Below, one piece after another: positions 37,883 to 48,600 of a stretch of 64,000 nucleotides of DNA (position 1 is its first letter; every line of letters starts with the position of its first letter). The position numbers were made by a program, and so were the translations under genes. The notes beneath the pieces were generated by a model, which saw only the letters and a list, made by a program, of their open reading frames with translations, was not told the DNA's origin and made no database searches. The stretch covers positions 993,348 to 1,057,347 of the forward strand of contig VXBA01001023.1 in assembly GCA_013399895.1 (NCBI GenBank). The letters run 5' to 3'. The stretch comes from Serilophus lunatus. Its lineage: Eukaryota; Chordata; Aves; Passeriformes; Eurylaimidae.

Positions 37883-37959
37883 GGGCTTGTTCAGGTGTGA
37901 GGAGAGACACCCATCAGACAAGAGGCCTGTTCCTCCAGACATCTTCCAGACAGCTCAAG
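37883..37959 (+). other. Splice-bounded open segment (exon candidate)
   Basis: The acceptor (TTTTTTCTGCTTGTTTTGGCAG) and donor (AAG followed by GTAAGAGG) are both close to consensus, enclosing 77 bases. Two frames are open: one reads LFRCEERHPSDKRPVPPDIF, the other SGVRRDTHQTRGLFLQTSSR. I recognise neither. An A33 run starts 55 bases beyond the donor. It could be an exon of an unrecognised gene or lncRNA, or a chance pair of sites. Confidence 0.22.
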
Positions 37960-38011
37960 GTAAGAGGATTTCAGTGCTGCCTTCTGGAGAGTCCAAACAA
38001 AGAGCCCAGCT

Positions 38012-38049
<38 letters not shown>

Positions 38050-41000
38050 TTTTAGCGATAAACACTCTATATTTTTATCAGGCAATAGGTCATTATACAT
38101 AAACATACCTATGGTGGGTTTTTCCATTATTGCTGAACTGATTCAAAATGAAATATTTTGCTTTATTTTTTTATTTTGCTTTTGTGTTTTTCCATGATTT
38201 TCAGAGTTAACAAAACGGTACTTTTCATGGAGAAAATTTTTTAGCTTTCCTCCCTCCAAGATGTCTCCCAATGGAGCATTTCCAGCAAGCTCTAGCTATT
38301 AGTGTATGTTCGGGCTAATGGCAGATTGAAGAGGATTTAAAGCAGCCACATCAAGTTTTCAATGGTTAATTAAACAGCCCTTTACTGTGTGCCCATTAAA
38401 TTCAAATAATGCCACTCCAACCACTGATCTAAGGCTTTTAAATGAAAAAGGGTTTGGCCTGCAGCTTGATTTGTGGTTAGCAGGGACTTTCCACTTTCCC
38501 TTTCAGACCTATTTTGGACTCCAGAATCCAAACGTTTTGGCTTTGCCTTTTCAGTTCCATTTTCCTACCTGCCCGTGCTCCAGACTAATATGCGAAGTCC
38601 TTTTCTGAAAAGGACAGGAATTTCTCCTGCATTTCTGTCACTCACAGCAGTGGCTGGGGTTTATTGTCCTTCCTGACAGAGTGTAAACTGTGCTGATTTT
38701 TGCTAGGATGCAAGGAATTGGAAGATGGTAGGGGCTCAGGAAGGTCTGTCTTGCACATGGATGAAATTTTAACTGTAGTAGCAGCCTTACTGAAAGTAGT
38801 TGCCTTAAAACAATGTGTGGTTTCCATATTAGTTCAGTCTCCCTGTCCTGGGAGGCCATTGCTCTAACACAGTACAAACCTGTTGAATGGCTTGGATAAA
38901 ATACAAGGAAAGTGTGATCTTATTTAACCCATGTGGATTGAAGCATCTCATTCTCTCAGGGGCTGTTTGTTGAATTGGATTTAGTTCTCCTACAGTAGCT
39001 GAGTAGTAGGAATTTCCCTCTGTGAAATTCATAATCAACGACTCATTTCCACGGCAAGTTGCACTTCCAAGGGCCAGCCCCAAAATGTACCAAGATACCC
39101 AAATCACTGTGTGGTGACTAAGCTCCTTTGAAAGCAGGATTTAGACTTTTTAAGCTGTGCAAGTGTTTCTGCAAATCACATGTTGGTTCATGAAGTAGCG
39201 GGTGCTGGTGCTTTCCTTGGCAGTCATGCTGCTACTCGTGTTCAGAAAGCTTCAGCTGCTTGTTTTCCAATATTTCGGGTCAACACTCATGTCTGTCAAG
39301 CCTATCCTATGGCACTGGCAAGCCTGGAATACTTTGTACAATGTTAGTGAGGATGGGAGAGGACTTTTTCCTGTCCTGGGAACAGGCTTAGCAAAATAGT
39401 TTTCTTGTGTCTGTGTAAGATTTGTTCTGCCGACGGGGCAGAAAGAAGAAGGTCTCTGCAAAAACAATAGTTGGATTTTGCTGCTTTCTCCACACACATC
39501 CCAGTGGCAAAGGATTCCTCTCCAAGTGAAAGAAGAAAGCTGAGGTAATTTAGAGACGGTGGGGGAGGCATTCCTCCTTCCATGAGGGATTCCTCCCCCT
39601 CTGAGGCCTGTCCAAATCCCTGCTGGAATACAACCTATCATGTTTTAATCCCCGAAGATTTCCTGCACTGTGTTATTTGTGTAGGGTGGTGCTCTTCCCA
39701 CTCACAAGAAGGAGGAAAAAAGCACTTCTCCAGCTCTTGCACAGTTTGGTTTTTCCCAAGAACTTGGAGGTTTAGATGGGACAAACTTCCCACTTGGTTG
39801 ACATCCCCTTGTCTGAAGGGCAAGCACTTGGGTGGCACTTGGAAGAAAAGCCTCTGAGAGGTTTAGGAATATGTAAGATGATTTCAGCAAGACTCATGGT
39901 CCTCTAAAGAGCATCTCTAAAGATCATCAAAGATGAGAGAATTGGTACAAATTCCATTCCAGTTCTGGCTGTTCCACGTGAGCCTTCCTTCCATGTCTTG
40001 ATTCTTTCCCAAAGAGATGTTTCTGGTTTATGAATGTCCATGGAATTCATACCAAACCCCCATGCCCGTGGTTCTCTGAGGCTGCTTCCTAATTCAACTA
40101 ATTATTAACTAATAATGAATAGCCCAAGTGAGCAGTCCACTAAAATAAGGTGTAATAGATAAAACATCTGTCAAACTTATAAATGAAATAGAATTAATTT
40201 TCTTACTTTTTCTGAGGCATATTAAAAAATAGCTATGGAAATGAAATGTCCAATATTCTTGTCTTTATTTTTGTCGAATAATTGAACCATATATATAATT
40301 AGCTGTCATTTTAAATATGCATTCTCTTAACCACTCAGGAAAAATCAAATCCATTTAAAGCAAATAGTTTTGGAAGCCTGGGCCATAACTGCAGTGCAGC
40401 CAGGCTGTCACCTCCCTGTGCAGGACTTGGTGGTCCTGACTGAGGCCAAATCCACAATTTTTCTGTAGGACTACAGGTCACACATGCCAAAGGCAGCTAG
40501 TTTTGAGAAATGTGTGCCTGTCAATGAGGAAAGAAACGAAAAAAGGATAAATAAGCACCAAGCATAGATTATTTGATATTTCTGGAGCAATGTGGCAAAG
40601 GAGCACCATAAATACCTGGAGCCATCCGTAGGGTGTGCATCCATCAGGATTGGGCACGTGTGTTTACATCCTAGGGCTCTACATCTGCTCTGCCTTCTCT
40701 TCAGTGATCAGTCCATGACAAAGCCTGGGTTAATATCACAAGGCTTGATTGTGCTTATTTTTATAAAGCACAAGTTCTGCCATAAACAGGTTTCGATCAT
40801 TCCCAGTTCCAGCCACAGCAATTGGCTCCGCTGCCTCTCGGCTCCTTTTATCCAGCACTGCCTGGGTTATACCAGGTCAGCTTCTCATTGCTTTCTTTCC
40901 CTTTCTTTCTCTCTTTCCCTCTCTCCATTTTTTTTTAATCAAAAAGATTTTTTATTGGTGCTCTGGAAAAATAAACACAGCACACCGCTGTGAGTTTTGT

Positions 41001-41521
41001 AAGTGAACCAATAAAAAATGAAATTCACTGATGGATTCCTTAATGGCAGCGAGTGAGCCCAGGTTCCAAATGGATTTTATATTGTGCCATTGTGTATAAA
41101 CAACGTGCAATGTGATAGCCCTGTGCTGGGGGGGCTGCCATGAGGACAGGGAGCCCTTCCACACCTCTTGTTCTCTTTCCCAAGGGGCTCAGGTGTGTTT
41201 TGGGGTTAAATACACTGAGGAATGGGAGTGGCTGAGCCCTAAGCCTGCCTCAAGGTTTAGCATTCATTGGTGTGGCCTTTAGTGGTTGCTTTCCACTCAC
41301 CCTGCTTGTGTCTGCTCTAGGTATTGCTTTCAGAGCCTCAGCAATTTTTATAAAAGCGGTTTTGAGCACTTTCATTTAATGAAACAGTCCCAGAGAAAAC
41401 ATTCAGGGCAAGGTTTTTAACTGCACTCAGGAACCTCTAGGCAGGCAAAGGTGCCAGCTTGGACTCTTGAAAGCATCCTAGAGTTTTATGTTCTCCATCA
41501 TTTCTTTGATGCTATTCCCAG
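37960..41521. other. Non-coding stretch, no gene recognised
   Basis: It contains the A33 tract and a C/T-rich tract at about 40880-40928 (TTTC and CTCTC units). The block near 38330-38410, with TTAATTAAAC and CCATTAAATT cores, is homeodomain-site rich and may be regulatory. Confidence 0.45.
38015..38047 (+). repeat. A33 homopolymer
   Basis: The longest unbroken homopolymer visible in the window, 33 A. The length in the assembly may be unreliable. No polyadenylation signal lies in the 40 bases before it. Confidence 0.95.
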
Positions 41522-41730
41522 AGGCTGGCGAGGACAGGGATGGGCTCGGTGCAACTTCAGGGGGAGAATCCGTGGGACCAGTGCTGAGCAACACCATCAC
41601 TTTGGACTGGGCCTTTTCTTTGGCCACCTGGTGCCCACAGGGAGCCAGAGTGCCCAGGGCTCTCCTGCTTTCCCTGTGTTGGAAAAGGCAGTTCTGCCTC
41701 CTACCAGGCACCAGGCTGTGGAGCACAACA
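41522..41730 (+). other. Best splice-bounded exon candidate in the window
   Basis: A strong acceptor (CATTTCTTTGATGCTATTCCCAG) and a full donor (ACA followed by GTAAGTTCC) enclose 209 GC-rich bases. Two of the three plus frames are open throughout; one reads AGEDRDGLGATSGGESVGPV onwards, the other begins GWRGQGWARCNFRGRIRGTS. A minus-strand frame through the same bases is also open and ends SPASGNSIKEMMENIKL then stop, so strand is uncertain. No family is recognised in any frame. The frame length and site quality make this the first segment to compare with other bird genomes or RNA data. Confidence 0.28.
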
Positions 41731-44700
41731 GTAAGTTCCTGAACATGTGTTGTCTGGCTTCAAAACAGAGGGATTTTTGTAGCCTTTAAAAACCAGTGTA
41801 AGATCTTGCTCCACAAAGTGCCGTGGAAGCTGCAGAAAGCCCTGGCTGCCTGTTGGCAGGGCTGGTTTATAGGAAAATAACTGGGATAAAGGCAGCTATA
41901 AGTCCGGCCTGTGCTCCAAGGCTTGGCAGCATCGCCTTGGAGAGGGCAGTGCCCTGCCTCGGCTTTTCTTCCCCTGTGTGCCTTGTGCTGAGTGAGAGGT
42001 GCTGGGGAAGGCCCAGGGTGGTGCTGCCCATCCTCTCCAGCTCCCCCCGGGCTCACGTGTGAACGGGAGAGTGATGGGCAGAGGAAAACACCCTGAATGT
42101 GGCTGTATTGGATGGAGGGAAAGGGCTGGGAGAGGGGAGATGCTCATCTGTGAGGGAGCAGCCTCTGCCAGGAAAGGGAGATGCTGGGGCTCTCTGGACT
42201 CTGCAGTGCTCAGCTGTGGGCTGTTATCTGCATTGTGATTTTTCTTAGGCTTGGTCCTAAAAAAACCCACAGAACAGCTGTGGGGCTGTGAAAATTATTT
42301 TCATCTGTTTGGCTTTTAAAAATGAATTTGCATCAATCTTTCCGTGGTTCCCACCCACAGCCTCTCCTCTTGTCTCAGCTATTCTTCCAGAGAGTCTGGA
42401 AGAGTTGGTCCAGGGGAACATCCCCATCCTTCTCTTTCTCTGTGTCCTGGGTCACATCTGGAGCATGCCAAAAGCTTTACCAGGGCTGCTGAGGTGGGAG
42501 CTGTGCACAGGCTCCAAGAGAGCAGAGACTCTTGGATGGGATGTCACAGCTTTTCTCGGTCCTTTGCAGTTTCTTCTGTGCAGAGAATAAAGCAGGGAAT
42601 TTTCTGGAGTCCTCCTGCTGGTGCTGCAGGCAAGGAGAGACCAGGGAAGGTGGTGCTATGGCTTCCACTTCAATCTCTCTTGTCAGCAAGGAAATATAAA
42701 TAATGCCCAGAGGAATTTGTCAGGTCTGTTCCTCAGGAGATCCTTTTGGGATCCCTTGTGCCCTGCTGGGGTGACAAATGTGTGTTCCAGTCCCTCCTTT
42801 GGGTCACGAGCAGCTCCTTGGGGCTGCTGAGTATCTTCCTGAAAGAGCAGTCCCTGTGGTTTTGCATCACTTGACAGCATTTATTTATCTTTTCTCTTTT
42901 TTTAACAGCATGTTTTCCTTTGTACCCTTAACCCAGAGCTCTTCTACCAGATTCCTGTTAGAGCTGGCTGTGTGTGTATGTGTGTTTACATGTGTGCTGC
43001 TGCACATAAATAATCACAGCCTGGAGAAGCACTGCTGGCTTCAGGCAAAGCCATGGTTTAGCTCATGGCATTATTGAAACTTATCTCCTGTGGACTGTAA
43101 TTCATAGGGAGAGAAGAGAAAAATAGTATCAGGTGTTCTTTTCTTTTTTTCCTTGTTAGAAGACTATTTAATCTTAGTTGTAGGGTGAGAAGGTGAAGCA
43201 CCAGACCTCAAAGTGGGCTGCAATAGGATCCTGGCAAACTTCCCATGTTATAAACTCTGTTCATAAGCAACACTTGCTTTGTGCCAAGTCTGCTTTGCTA
43301 AAAATGACTGGGCCTGAGTTTCAAAAGTGGATATTTGGCAACAACTAACATTGTATTATTTTTGTCCTAGCAAGGAAAAAAGATGAGATTGTGAATTACA
43401 AGGAAAAAAGTGTTGGGGCAGCTCCTTCTGGGTAAACTGATGTGACTTAATTTTGGTGCTACTGACCTCCCTTATAAAGTGGTTTTACATCCCAGGCTGA
43501 AACGTGGGAGGTGCCAGCCTGGCATTGCTATCACAAGGCAGAAATAGCAGCGTGCTTGTGTTCTTTATGCCGTGCTCATCACCCTGCTCTCCAGGATCAG
43601 TTGTAGGCTGTGGAATTGTGCCAATTTTCCTTGGCTTATCTGTCTTCCTATCTTGTTTCTCAATTAGAGGAAGTAAATGATCCTTTTCTTTGCGTCTCCC
43701 CTTTCTTTGGGAATTGCTAAAGAAGGGGTCGAGTTGCAGTGGAGCTGCATCGCTGGGGAACCAGATGGTCAGTGGGGGATCTGGGGGCAGTTCAGGGGCT
43801 TGGAGCTGGTGTCTGGCTGGATGTGCCCTGAGCTTCCTGGGGGTCCAGGAATCAGGATTTCTTCCCTGCCCACTTCACTGCAGGGCTCCAGCTCTGTGGG
43901 CTTGCCCTGAGCCGGAGCACTGGAAGCAGAGGAACCGGGTTCAGCTTCCTTGCTCTCCCCACAATAACACCTGTCTATGATATTTGGCAAGCTCCAAGAA
44001 TTGTGATCTAATTAATTACATGTTATCTCTAGTCTGCCTTCACAAGCATTTTTAATTATTCATTAAAATAAGAGGAAGAAGTAGTAGGTGCTGGTCCTTA
44101 GCACATGTCACCCTGGGGTTATGCAAAAAAAAAAAAAANNNNNNNNNNNNNNNNNNNNNNNNNNNNNNAAAAAAAGCATTTGGTGTAAGCCACTGTCAGA
44201 GAACCTTCCAGCAGGCTTCCAGTAGTGATAGCTGGATTGGGGGGGATTGAGGAGCAGGATGAATTAGCTCCAAGTTTCCATGGCAAGATTGCTCCCAGTG
44301 CCAGAACTGGGCAGTCTGAAAGGAACTGATGTGCCCCGTCCCTGCACACCTTCACTGTGCTGAACAAGGCACTTGCAGTTGTGACTTCTCCTTATTCCTA
44401 GTAATAAATGATGTTGCCAGTATACCAGCATATTTTGGTGAATGCCAGGAGCTTTCCCACTGCCTGGAGTGGGAGTTGACTCTTGAGGTACTGAAAGGGA
44501 TCTGAAGGCCAAGGTTTTCCATGCCTGGAGACGTGGGGTACTTTAATTTTAAGGCACCAAAAATCCAGCTCTTTAAAGAGGCACGACCTGGGGGAGGGAA
44601 AGCAGTTGTTCAAGTCTTGTTAAAACCTCATCCTGCTGTAGGGTCTCAAGTCTGGCATTCAAAATCATTAGCACTCTTTAAATTTGGCCTAAAAATCCCT

Positions 44701-45111
44701 ATGAAAAGTTACAGCACGTGCTGAGTAACTACTTTTCACAGTGTAATAACTTGGCCCTTTCAAAGAGTAGGTTTTAGAAGCACATATTACTGACTAAAGG
44801 CTTGCCAAATTTCTTTTTTCCTTTCCAAACTCCAAGTAATGATTCATGGAGACTCATCGATTTTGTTTCTAATAAGGTGCTGTTCTCCCATTTCTGAAAC
44901 TGAGGGGAAACAGAGCAATGTTTTGAAGAAATATGTTTTGTCTGGGAGCTGAGGCATCCAAAGCAACACAAGAAAAGCAATTTGAGATTTTAAAAAAACC
45001 CACATGGTGTTATGTTAAAAATTGAATTTTCATGTGAGTTCAGCCTTTGCAGAAGTTTGAGGCTGATTGCTCAGAGGTCTAATGTGCTGTACCAGAAAGT
45101 AGTCAGTTATT
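41731..45111. other. Non-coding stretch with an assembly gap
   Basis: No gene recognised. It includes short TG-rich sequence (about 42969-42993) and the 30-N gap. The sequence around 43310 (GGGCCTGAGTTTCAAAAGTG) weakly resembles one arm of the palindromic fossil repeats seen at 56454, but one arm is too little to call. Confidence 0.45.
44125..44175 (+). repeat. Poly-A tract containing a 30-N assembly gap
   Basis: Fourteen A precede and seven A follow exactly 30 unknown bases (44139-44168). The assembler evidently could not close a homopolymer, and the true length and content are unknown. Confidence 0.95.
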
Positions 45112-45633
45112 TGTTAACGTACCTTGTTAACCTTGTGCACATCACACTCCTCTCACAGTAATGGTGACACTGAGTGAGAGTCAGTGAATCCTCAGCCAGG
45201 GGGTTCATTTGTGCTTTATTCGTTAGTAAGAAGTTAATAAAATTAATAAAATCACTGAGGCCTCTGACAGACCTGAGGTCATGCCCACACTGAATGAGGA
45301 TGGCAGAATTGGCCTTGGTGCTACTTCCCAGCAGCACCCACCTGGTGGGATGGTCCTTGGAGGGATCAAGTGTTGGAGCATTATCTCTGTGTGGATCAGA
45401 TCTGTCTGTCAAACCCAGGCTGGGTTTGGTGCTCAAAAAGAGAGTCCAGAAACGTTTTGAGTTTCTTCACCCAAAAAGAGTGAGGAAAAGTTAACAAATC
45501 CTTTTAGTTGCTGTGTGCACCAGCCATGGCTGTAGCAGAGAGAGGCTCCTCTCTCTCCCAGTGCCTTTTCTGTTCACTCTGATTACTTGGGACAAGAGCT
45601 GAGCTCACCATCTCTTCCTCACTGTTGTTAACA
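45112..45633. repeat. Cluster of GTTAAC palindromes; possible solo LTR within
   Basis: GTTAAC occurs at 45113, 45126, 45490 and 45627. The span 45125-45496 opens TGTTAAC and closes GTTAACA, a TG...CA inverted terminal pattern of 372 bases. Read on the minus strand it carries an AATAAAGC polyadenylation-type signal in its last third, as a solo LTR would. Against this, no target-site duplication is visible at either possible edge and I recognise no LTR family. The palindromes could instead be HNF1-type half-sites. Confidence 0.25.
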
Positions 45634-45658
45634 AGACCTGACCCAGCCCATGCTGCTC

Positions 45659-45682
45659 ACTCCTCTCCTCTCCTCTCCACAG
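45659..45682 (+). repeat. CTCCT microsatellite ending in CAG
   Basis: Three to four CTCCT-type units end in CCACAG, forming a very strong polypyrimidine tract plus splice acceptor. The 40 bases that follow are open in more than one frame, but the only near donor (GTGAGTTC after TTTTT) is weak. Confidence 0.7.
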
Positions 45683-48600
45683 TCTGCAAAGGGCCAAGTC
45701 CACCTCTGCAGCCATCTCTTTTTGTGAGTTCTGTGACCAGCCAGGCAATTTTCTTCAGGGTATGATCAGATTCCAAGCCACAGTGTGAAAATGTCAAAGG
45801 TCCCTGGAAAATATGTAATTACATTTCGGATTTGGAGGAAACAATTAATGAAATGGAATTCCTTGGCCCTTTGCTCTGTTGGATGATATGTAGTAGCTTG
45901 CCTGTGAGCAGAAGTCTGAGTACGCTTATGGCACAGAAAAGTTTTTATCATTTTAAAACTTAATTATATAGGCTGTAATTAAGCTATATACAAAATGTCT
46001 GGTTCTTTGAAGTATTATTAATTTTGAGGAAGTTCTCAAGCACCCAGTAGCTGCAGAACAATCATGAAAGAAGACAAGGCTTGAATAATGATGACAGTTG
46101 CAAGCCACAAATAATAGGAACAACCTTTCCAAAACAAAGGGTTTCACATTTTCCAAAAGTATGAGTATTATTATTTGTGTGTATTTGCAATTTGTACATG
46201 CCTTGGAGGGACTAACCTCAACTCCAGTGCTCGGAATAATTGTGGGATGACATAAATGGGCACTTCTCTATTGAGGCAATCACTTTTCTTGCAGCATGCC
46301 AGTTTTTGTTTACTTTTTAAACAGAAAGAAAGTTATCTCTGACTGAGTCTACAATGATCAGGACATGGCATGGACCGTGAATTAATTTTATTTTTTTTTG
46401 TTAAAAGGAGATTTGGCTTTAGTAGATGTTTCATGTGTATATGTCTGTGTTCCTTGTGATGGTTGAAGGGTTCAGGAGGGGCTGCCAGGTACTGTTTTTC
46501 TGTACCCAACAAGGGCAATGTTCCCATAGGTGAAAGAAGTATCTTTGATGAATTTAGCATTGGGGAAAAAAAAAACACCTTCTCAGTTGTTTCAGCCTTA
46601 ACTGTGTGGTCTGGATTTTAATAATGAGTTCCCCCAAAACACTTTCATGCTTAGGTCTAGATGCAGTTGCAGATGAAGGATTTTATTTCTTCATTTAAAG
46701 GGCTGCTGTGAGCTTTAAAACTAACACAAGTGTCCCTGGAAATTTTAACTATTTCACGTTCTTCTTGGCATGTTGCTGTGACACAGCTGGTGGGTCACTA
46801 CGCCTGGCCCAGGGGCAGGATTTCAGTCTCTCAGTTTTCTCTCTCCCCTGCTGCCCTCGGGTGCCAACACCCATCCAAACACATCTTCCTTTTTCCAGGC
46901 TGCCTGACACCAGAGCTTTGCAGTCCCACAGAAGAAATGAGCTGTGTTTTCCCAATGCTGCTTCAGGCAAAATCCTTGAGCTTAACTTGTGTGGCAAACA
47001 AAGATGGTTTGGAAACCCCTGAATAACAACCCCACCTGAAGAGGCTTTTCAAGTGTGCCCAGGATCCTTCCAGGGATTCAGTTTCCTAGCGGTGATCCTC
47101 CTTGTGAAGCCTTCTCTTTACCCACTTCTCTGCAGAAGGGTTGACCCAAAATAGCTTGTTTCCATTTGACTTCCTCAGCAACTACAGGAAGAGTTTGGTT
47201 TAGCTGTGGGCTTTATAAATAGTTCCCACTGTAAAATCAAAAGCAGGGTTTAATCAAATAGGAGTCGCCTTCAAGCTGAACCAAGGTATGGAGTGAAGAA
47301 TCCTCTTCCCTTCTGTCTGTGGGAACCATGGCTGTTCTGCTTGGGAAGTTAATGGACTGGCTTTTTAGCCACATTTCCTAAAGGCAAGTTATAGCCTGGG
47401 AAATTGGTTGTCAGGCCAATAAAATCATGTGAGTGCATTTCACTTTTTTGCATTTACCAGGCTTAGAAGCAGAGATAAACCGGGGGAAATGGAAAACTCC
47501 ATATTTTAGAAACAGCTATTTATCTCTCCTTATTTTTCTTTGATTTCTAAGGGGATTTTCTGTGGCTGTCTTGACATAAGAAAGACAAAATACTACCCAA
47601 AACTTTTACTTTAAACTAGAAGGGTGAGATCTTGGGAATGCTTATGATGTCTCAGGTCATTGCCTTAATGAGCACATCCCCAAAGAGGAAGAATATTCTC
47701 AAAGCAGGAACTTTAAATAATCCCTTCATCCAAAGGTGCCCATTACACATATTTCCATGGATTTCAAAGTCCATATATGTTCAGTTTGTTAATGCAAGCA
47801 AGTCTGCAGAGCCACACTGGAAGTTTGTTGTACATTGAGTCACATCAGGGCAGCTGTCTGCATGTGATCCGAGCAGGAATGCACTTTGTTTCCAATTACA
47901 GACAATGAGCAATTAATGCCCTGAAATGGAATGAGAAGGAGGGACTATTTGCAAAAACCCCGCTTTTTTTCTCTCCCTATAAACCATAAATCACTTTTTT
48001 AAAAATTGAGGAACAATTCCAAAAACTGCCCAGAAGCTGGAGGAAATTAGTAATAACGGGTCTGTGTGCATTGCCACAGACCTCTTGTTTTCATGGCAGC
48101 GAGCAGGAATTCTCCAGCCCGGGTCCATGTCCACCAGCGACGTCCTGCCGTGAGTCACTTGGGCTGCAGCAACTAATCCAGTCTTTTAGAGGAGTGTATA
48201 AAAATCTAAACCTTTTTAGTTCCCTTCCTAATTGGATTTATGTAATTTTAGTTTCAGTGGGGGAGGTTTTGAAAGGTACAAATAGAAAGCAAGCACCCTT
48301 TTTTTTTTTTTTTTTAATATTTTTAATTGCCTCCAGTATGTTGTTACTTCCAGAGGTAAAACCCAAGCTTAAAGTCTTGCTGCGCCAGGAATGTTGAAAT
48401 GCCCAGTTATAGCCTGGACTGTCTCTGGACATAAGGCAGACAAGGCTCTCAGGTACAGGTAATCTTCTTTGTGAGGTCGGCTCGTACAGCTGGAACAGTT
48501 TTGGGCACGCAGACCTGCACAGAAAAGGCTTGTGTGCCTGAAAATGGGATTATTTTTTCCAGCCGTTGTAACTCGTCTAATTAGGGTTTGTGGGGGGAGA

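Noticed and set aside
43308..43345. GGGCCTGAGTTTCAAAAGTG resembling one arm of the palindromic fossil repeat
   Set aside because: No opposing arm nearby, so too short to call.
45659..45782. Very strong polypyrimidine acceptor followed by an open frame ending near 45788
   Set aside because: The pyrimidine tract is a CTCCT microsatellite, and all three frames are short and unrecognised. The donor is weak.
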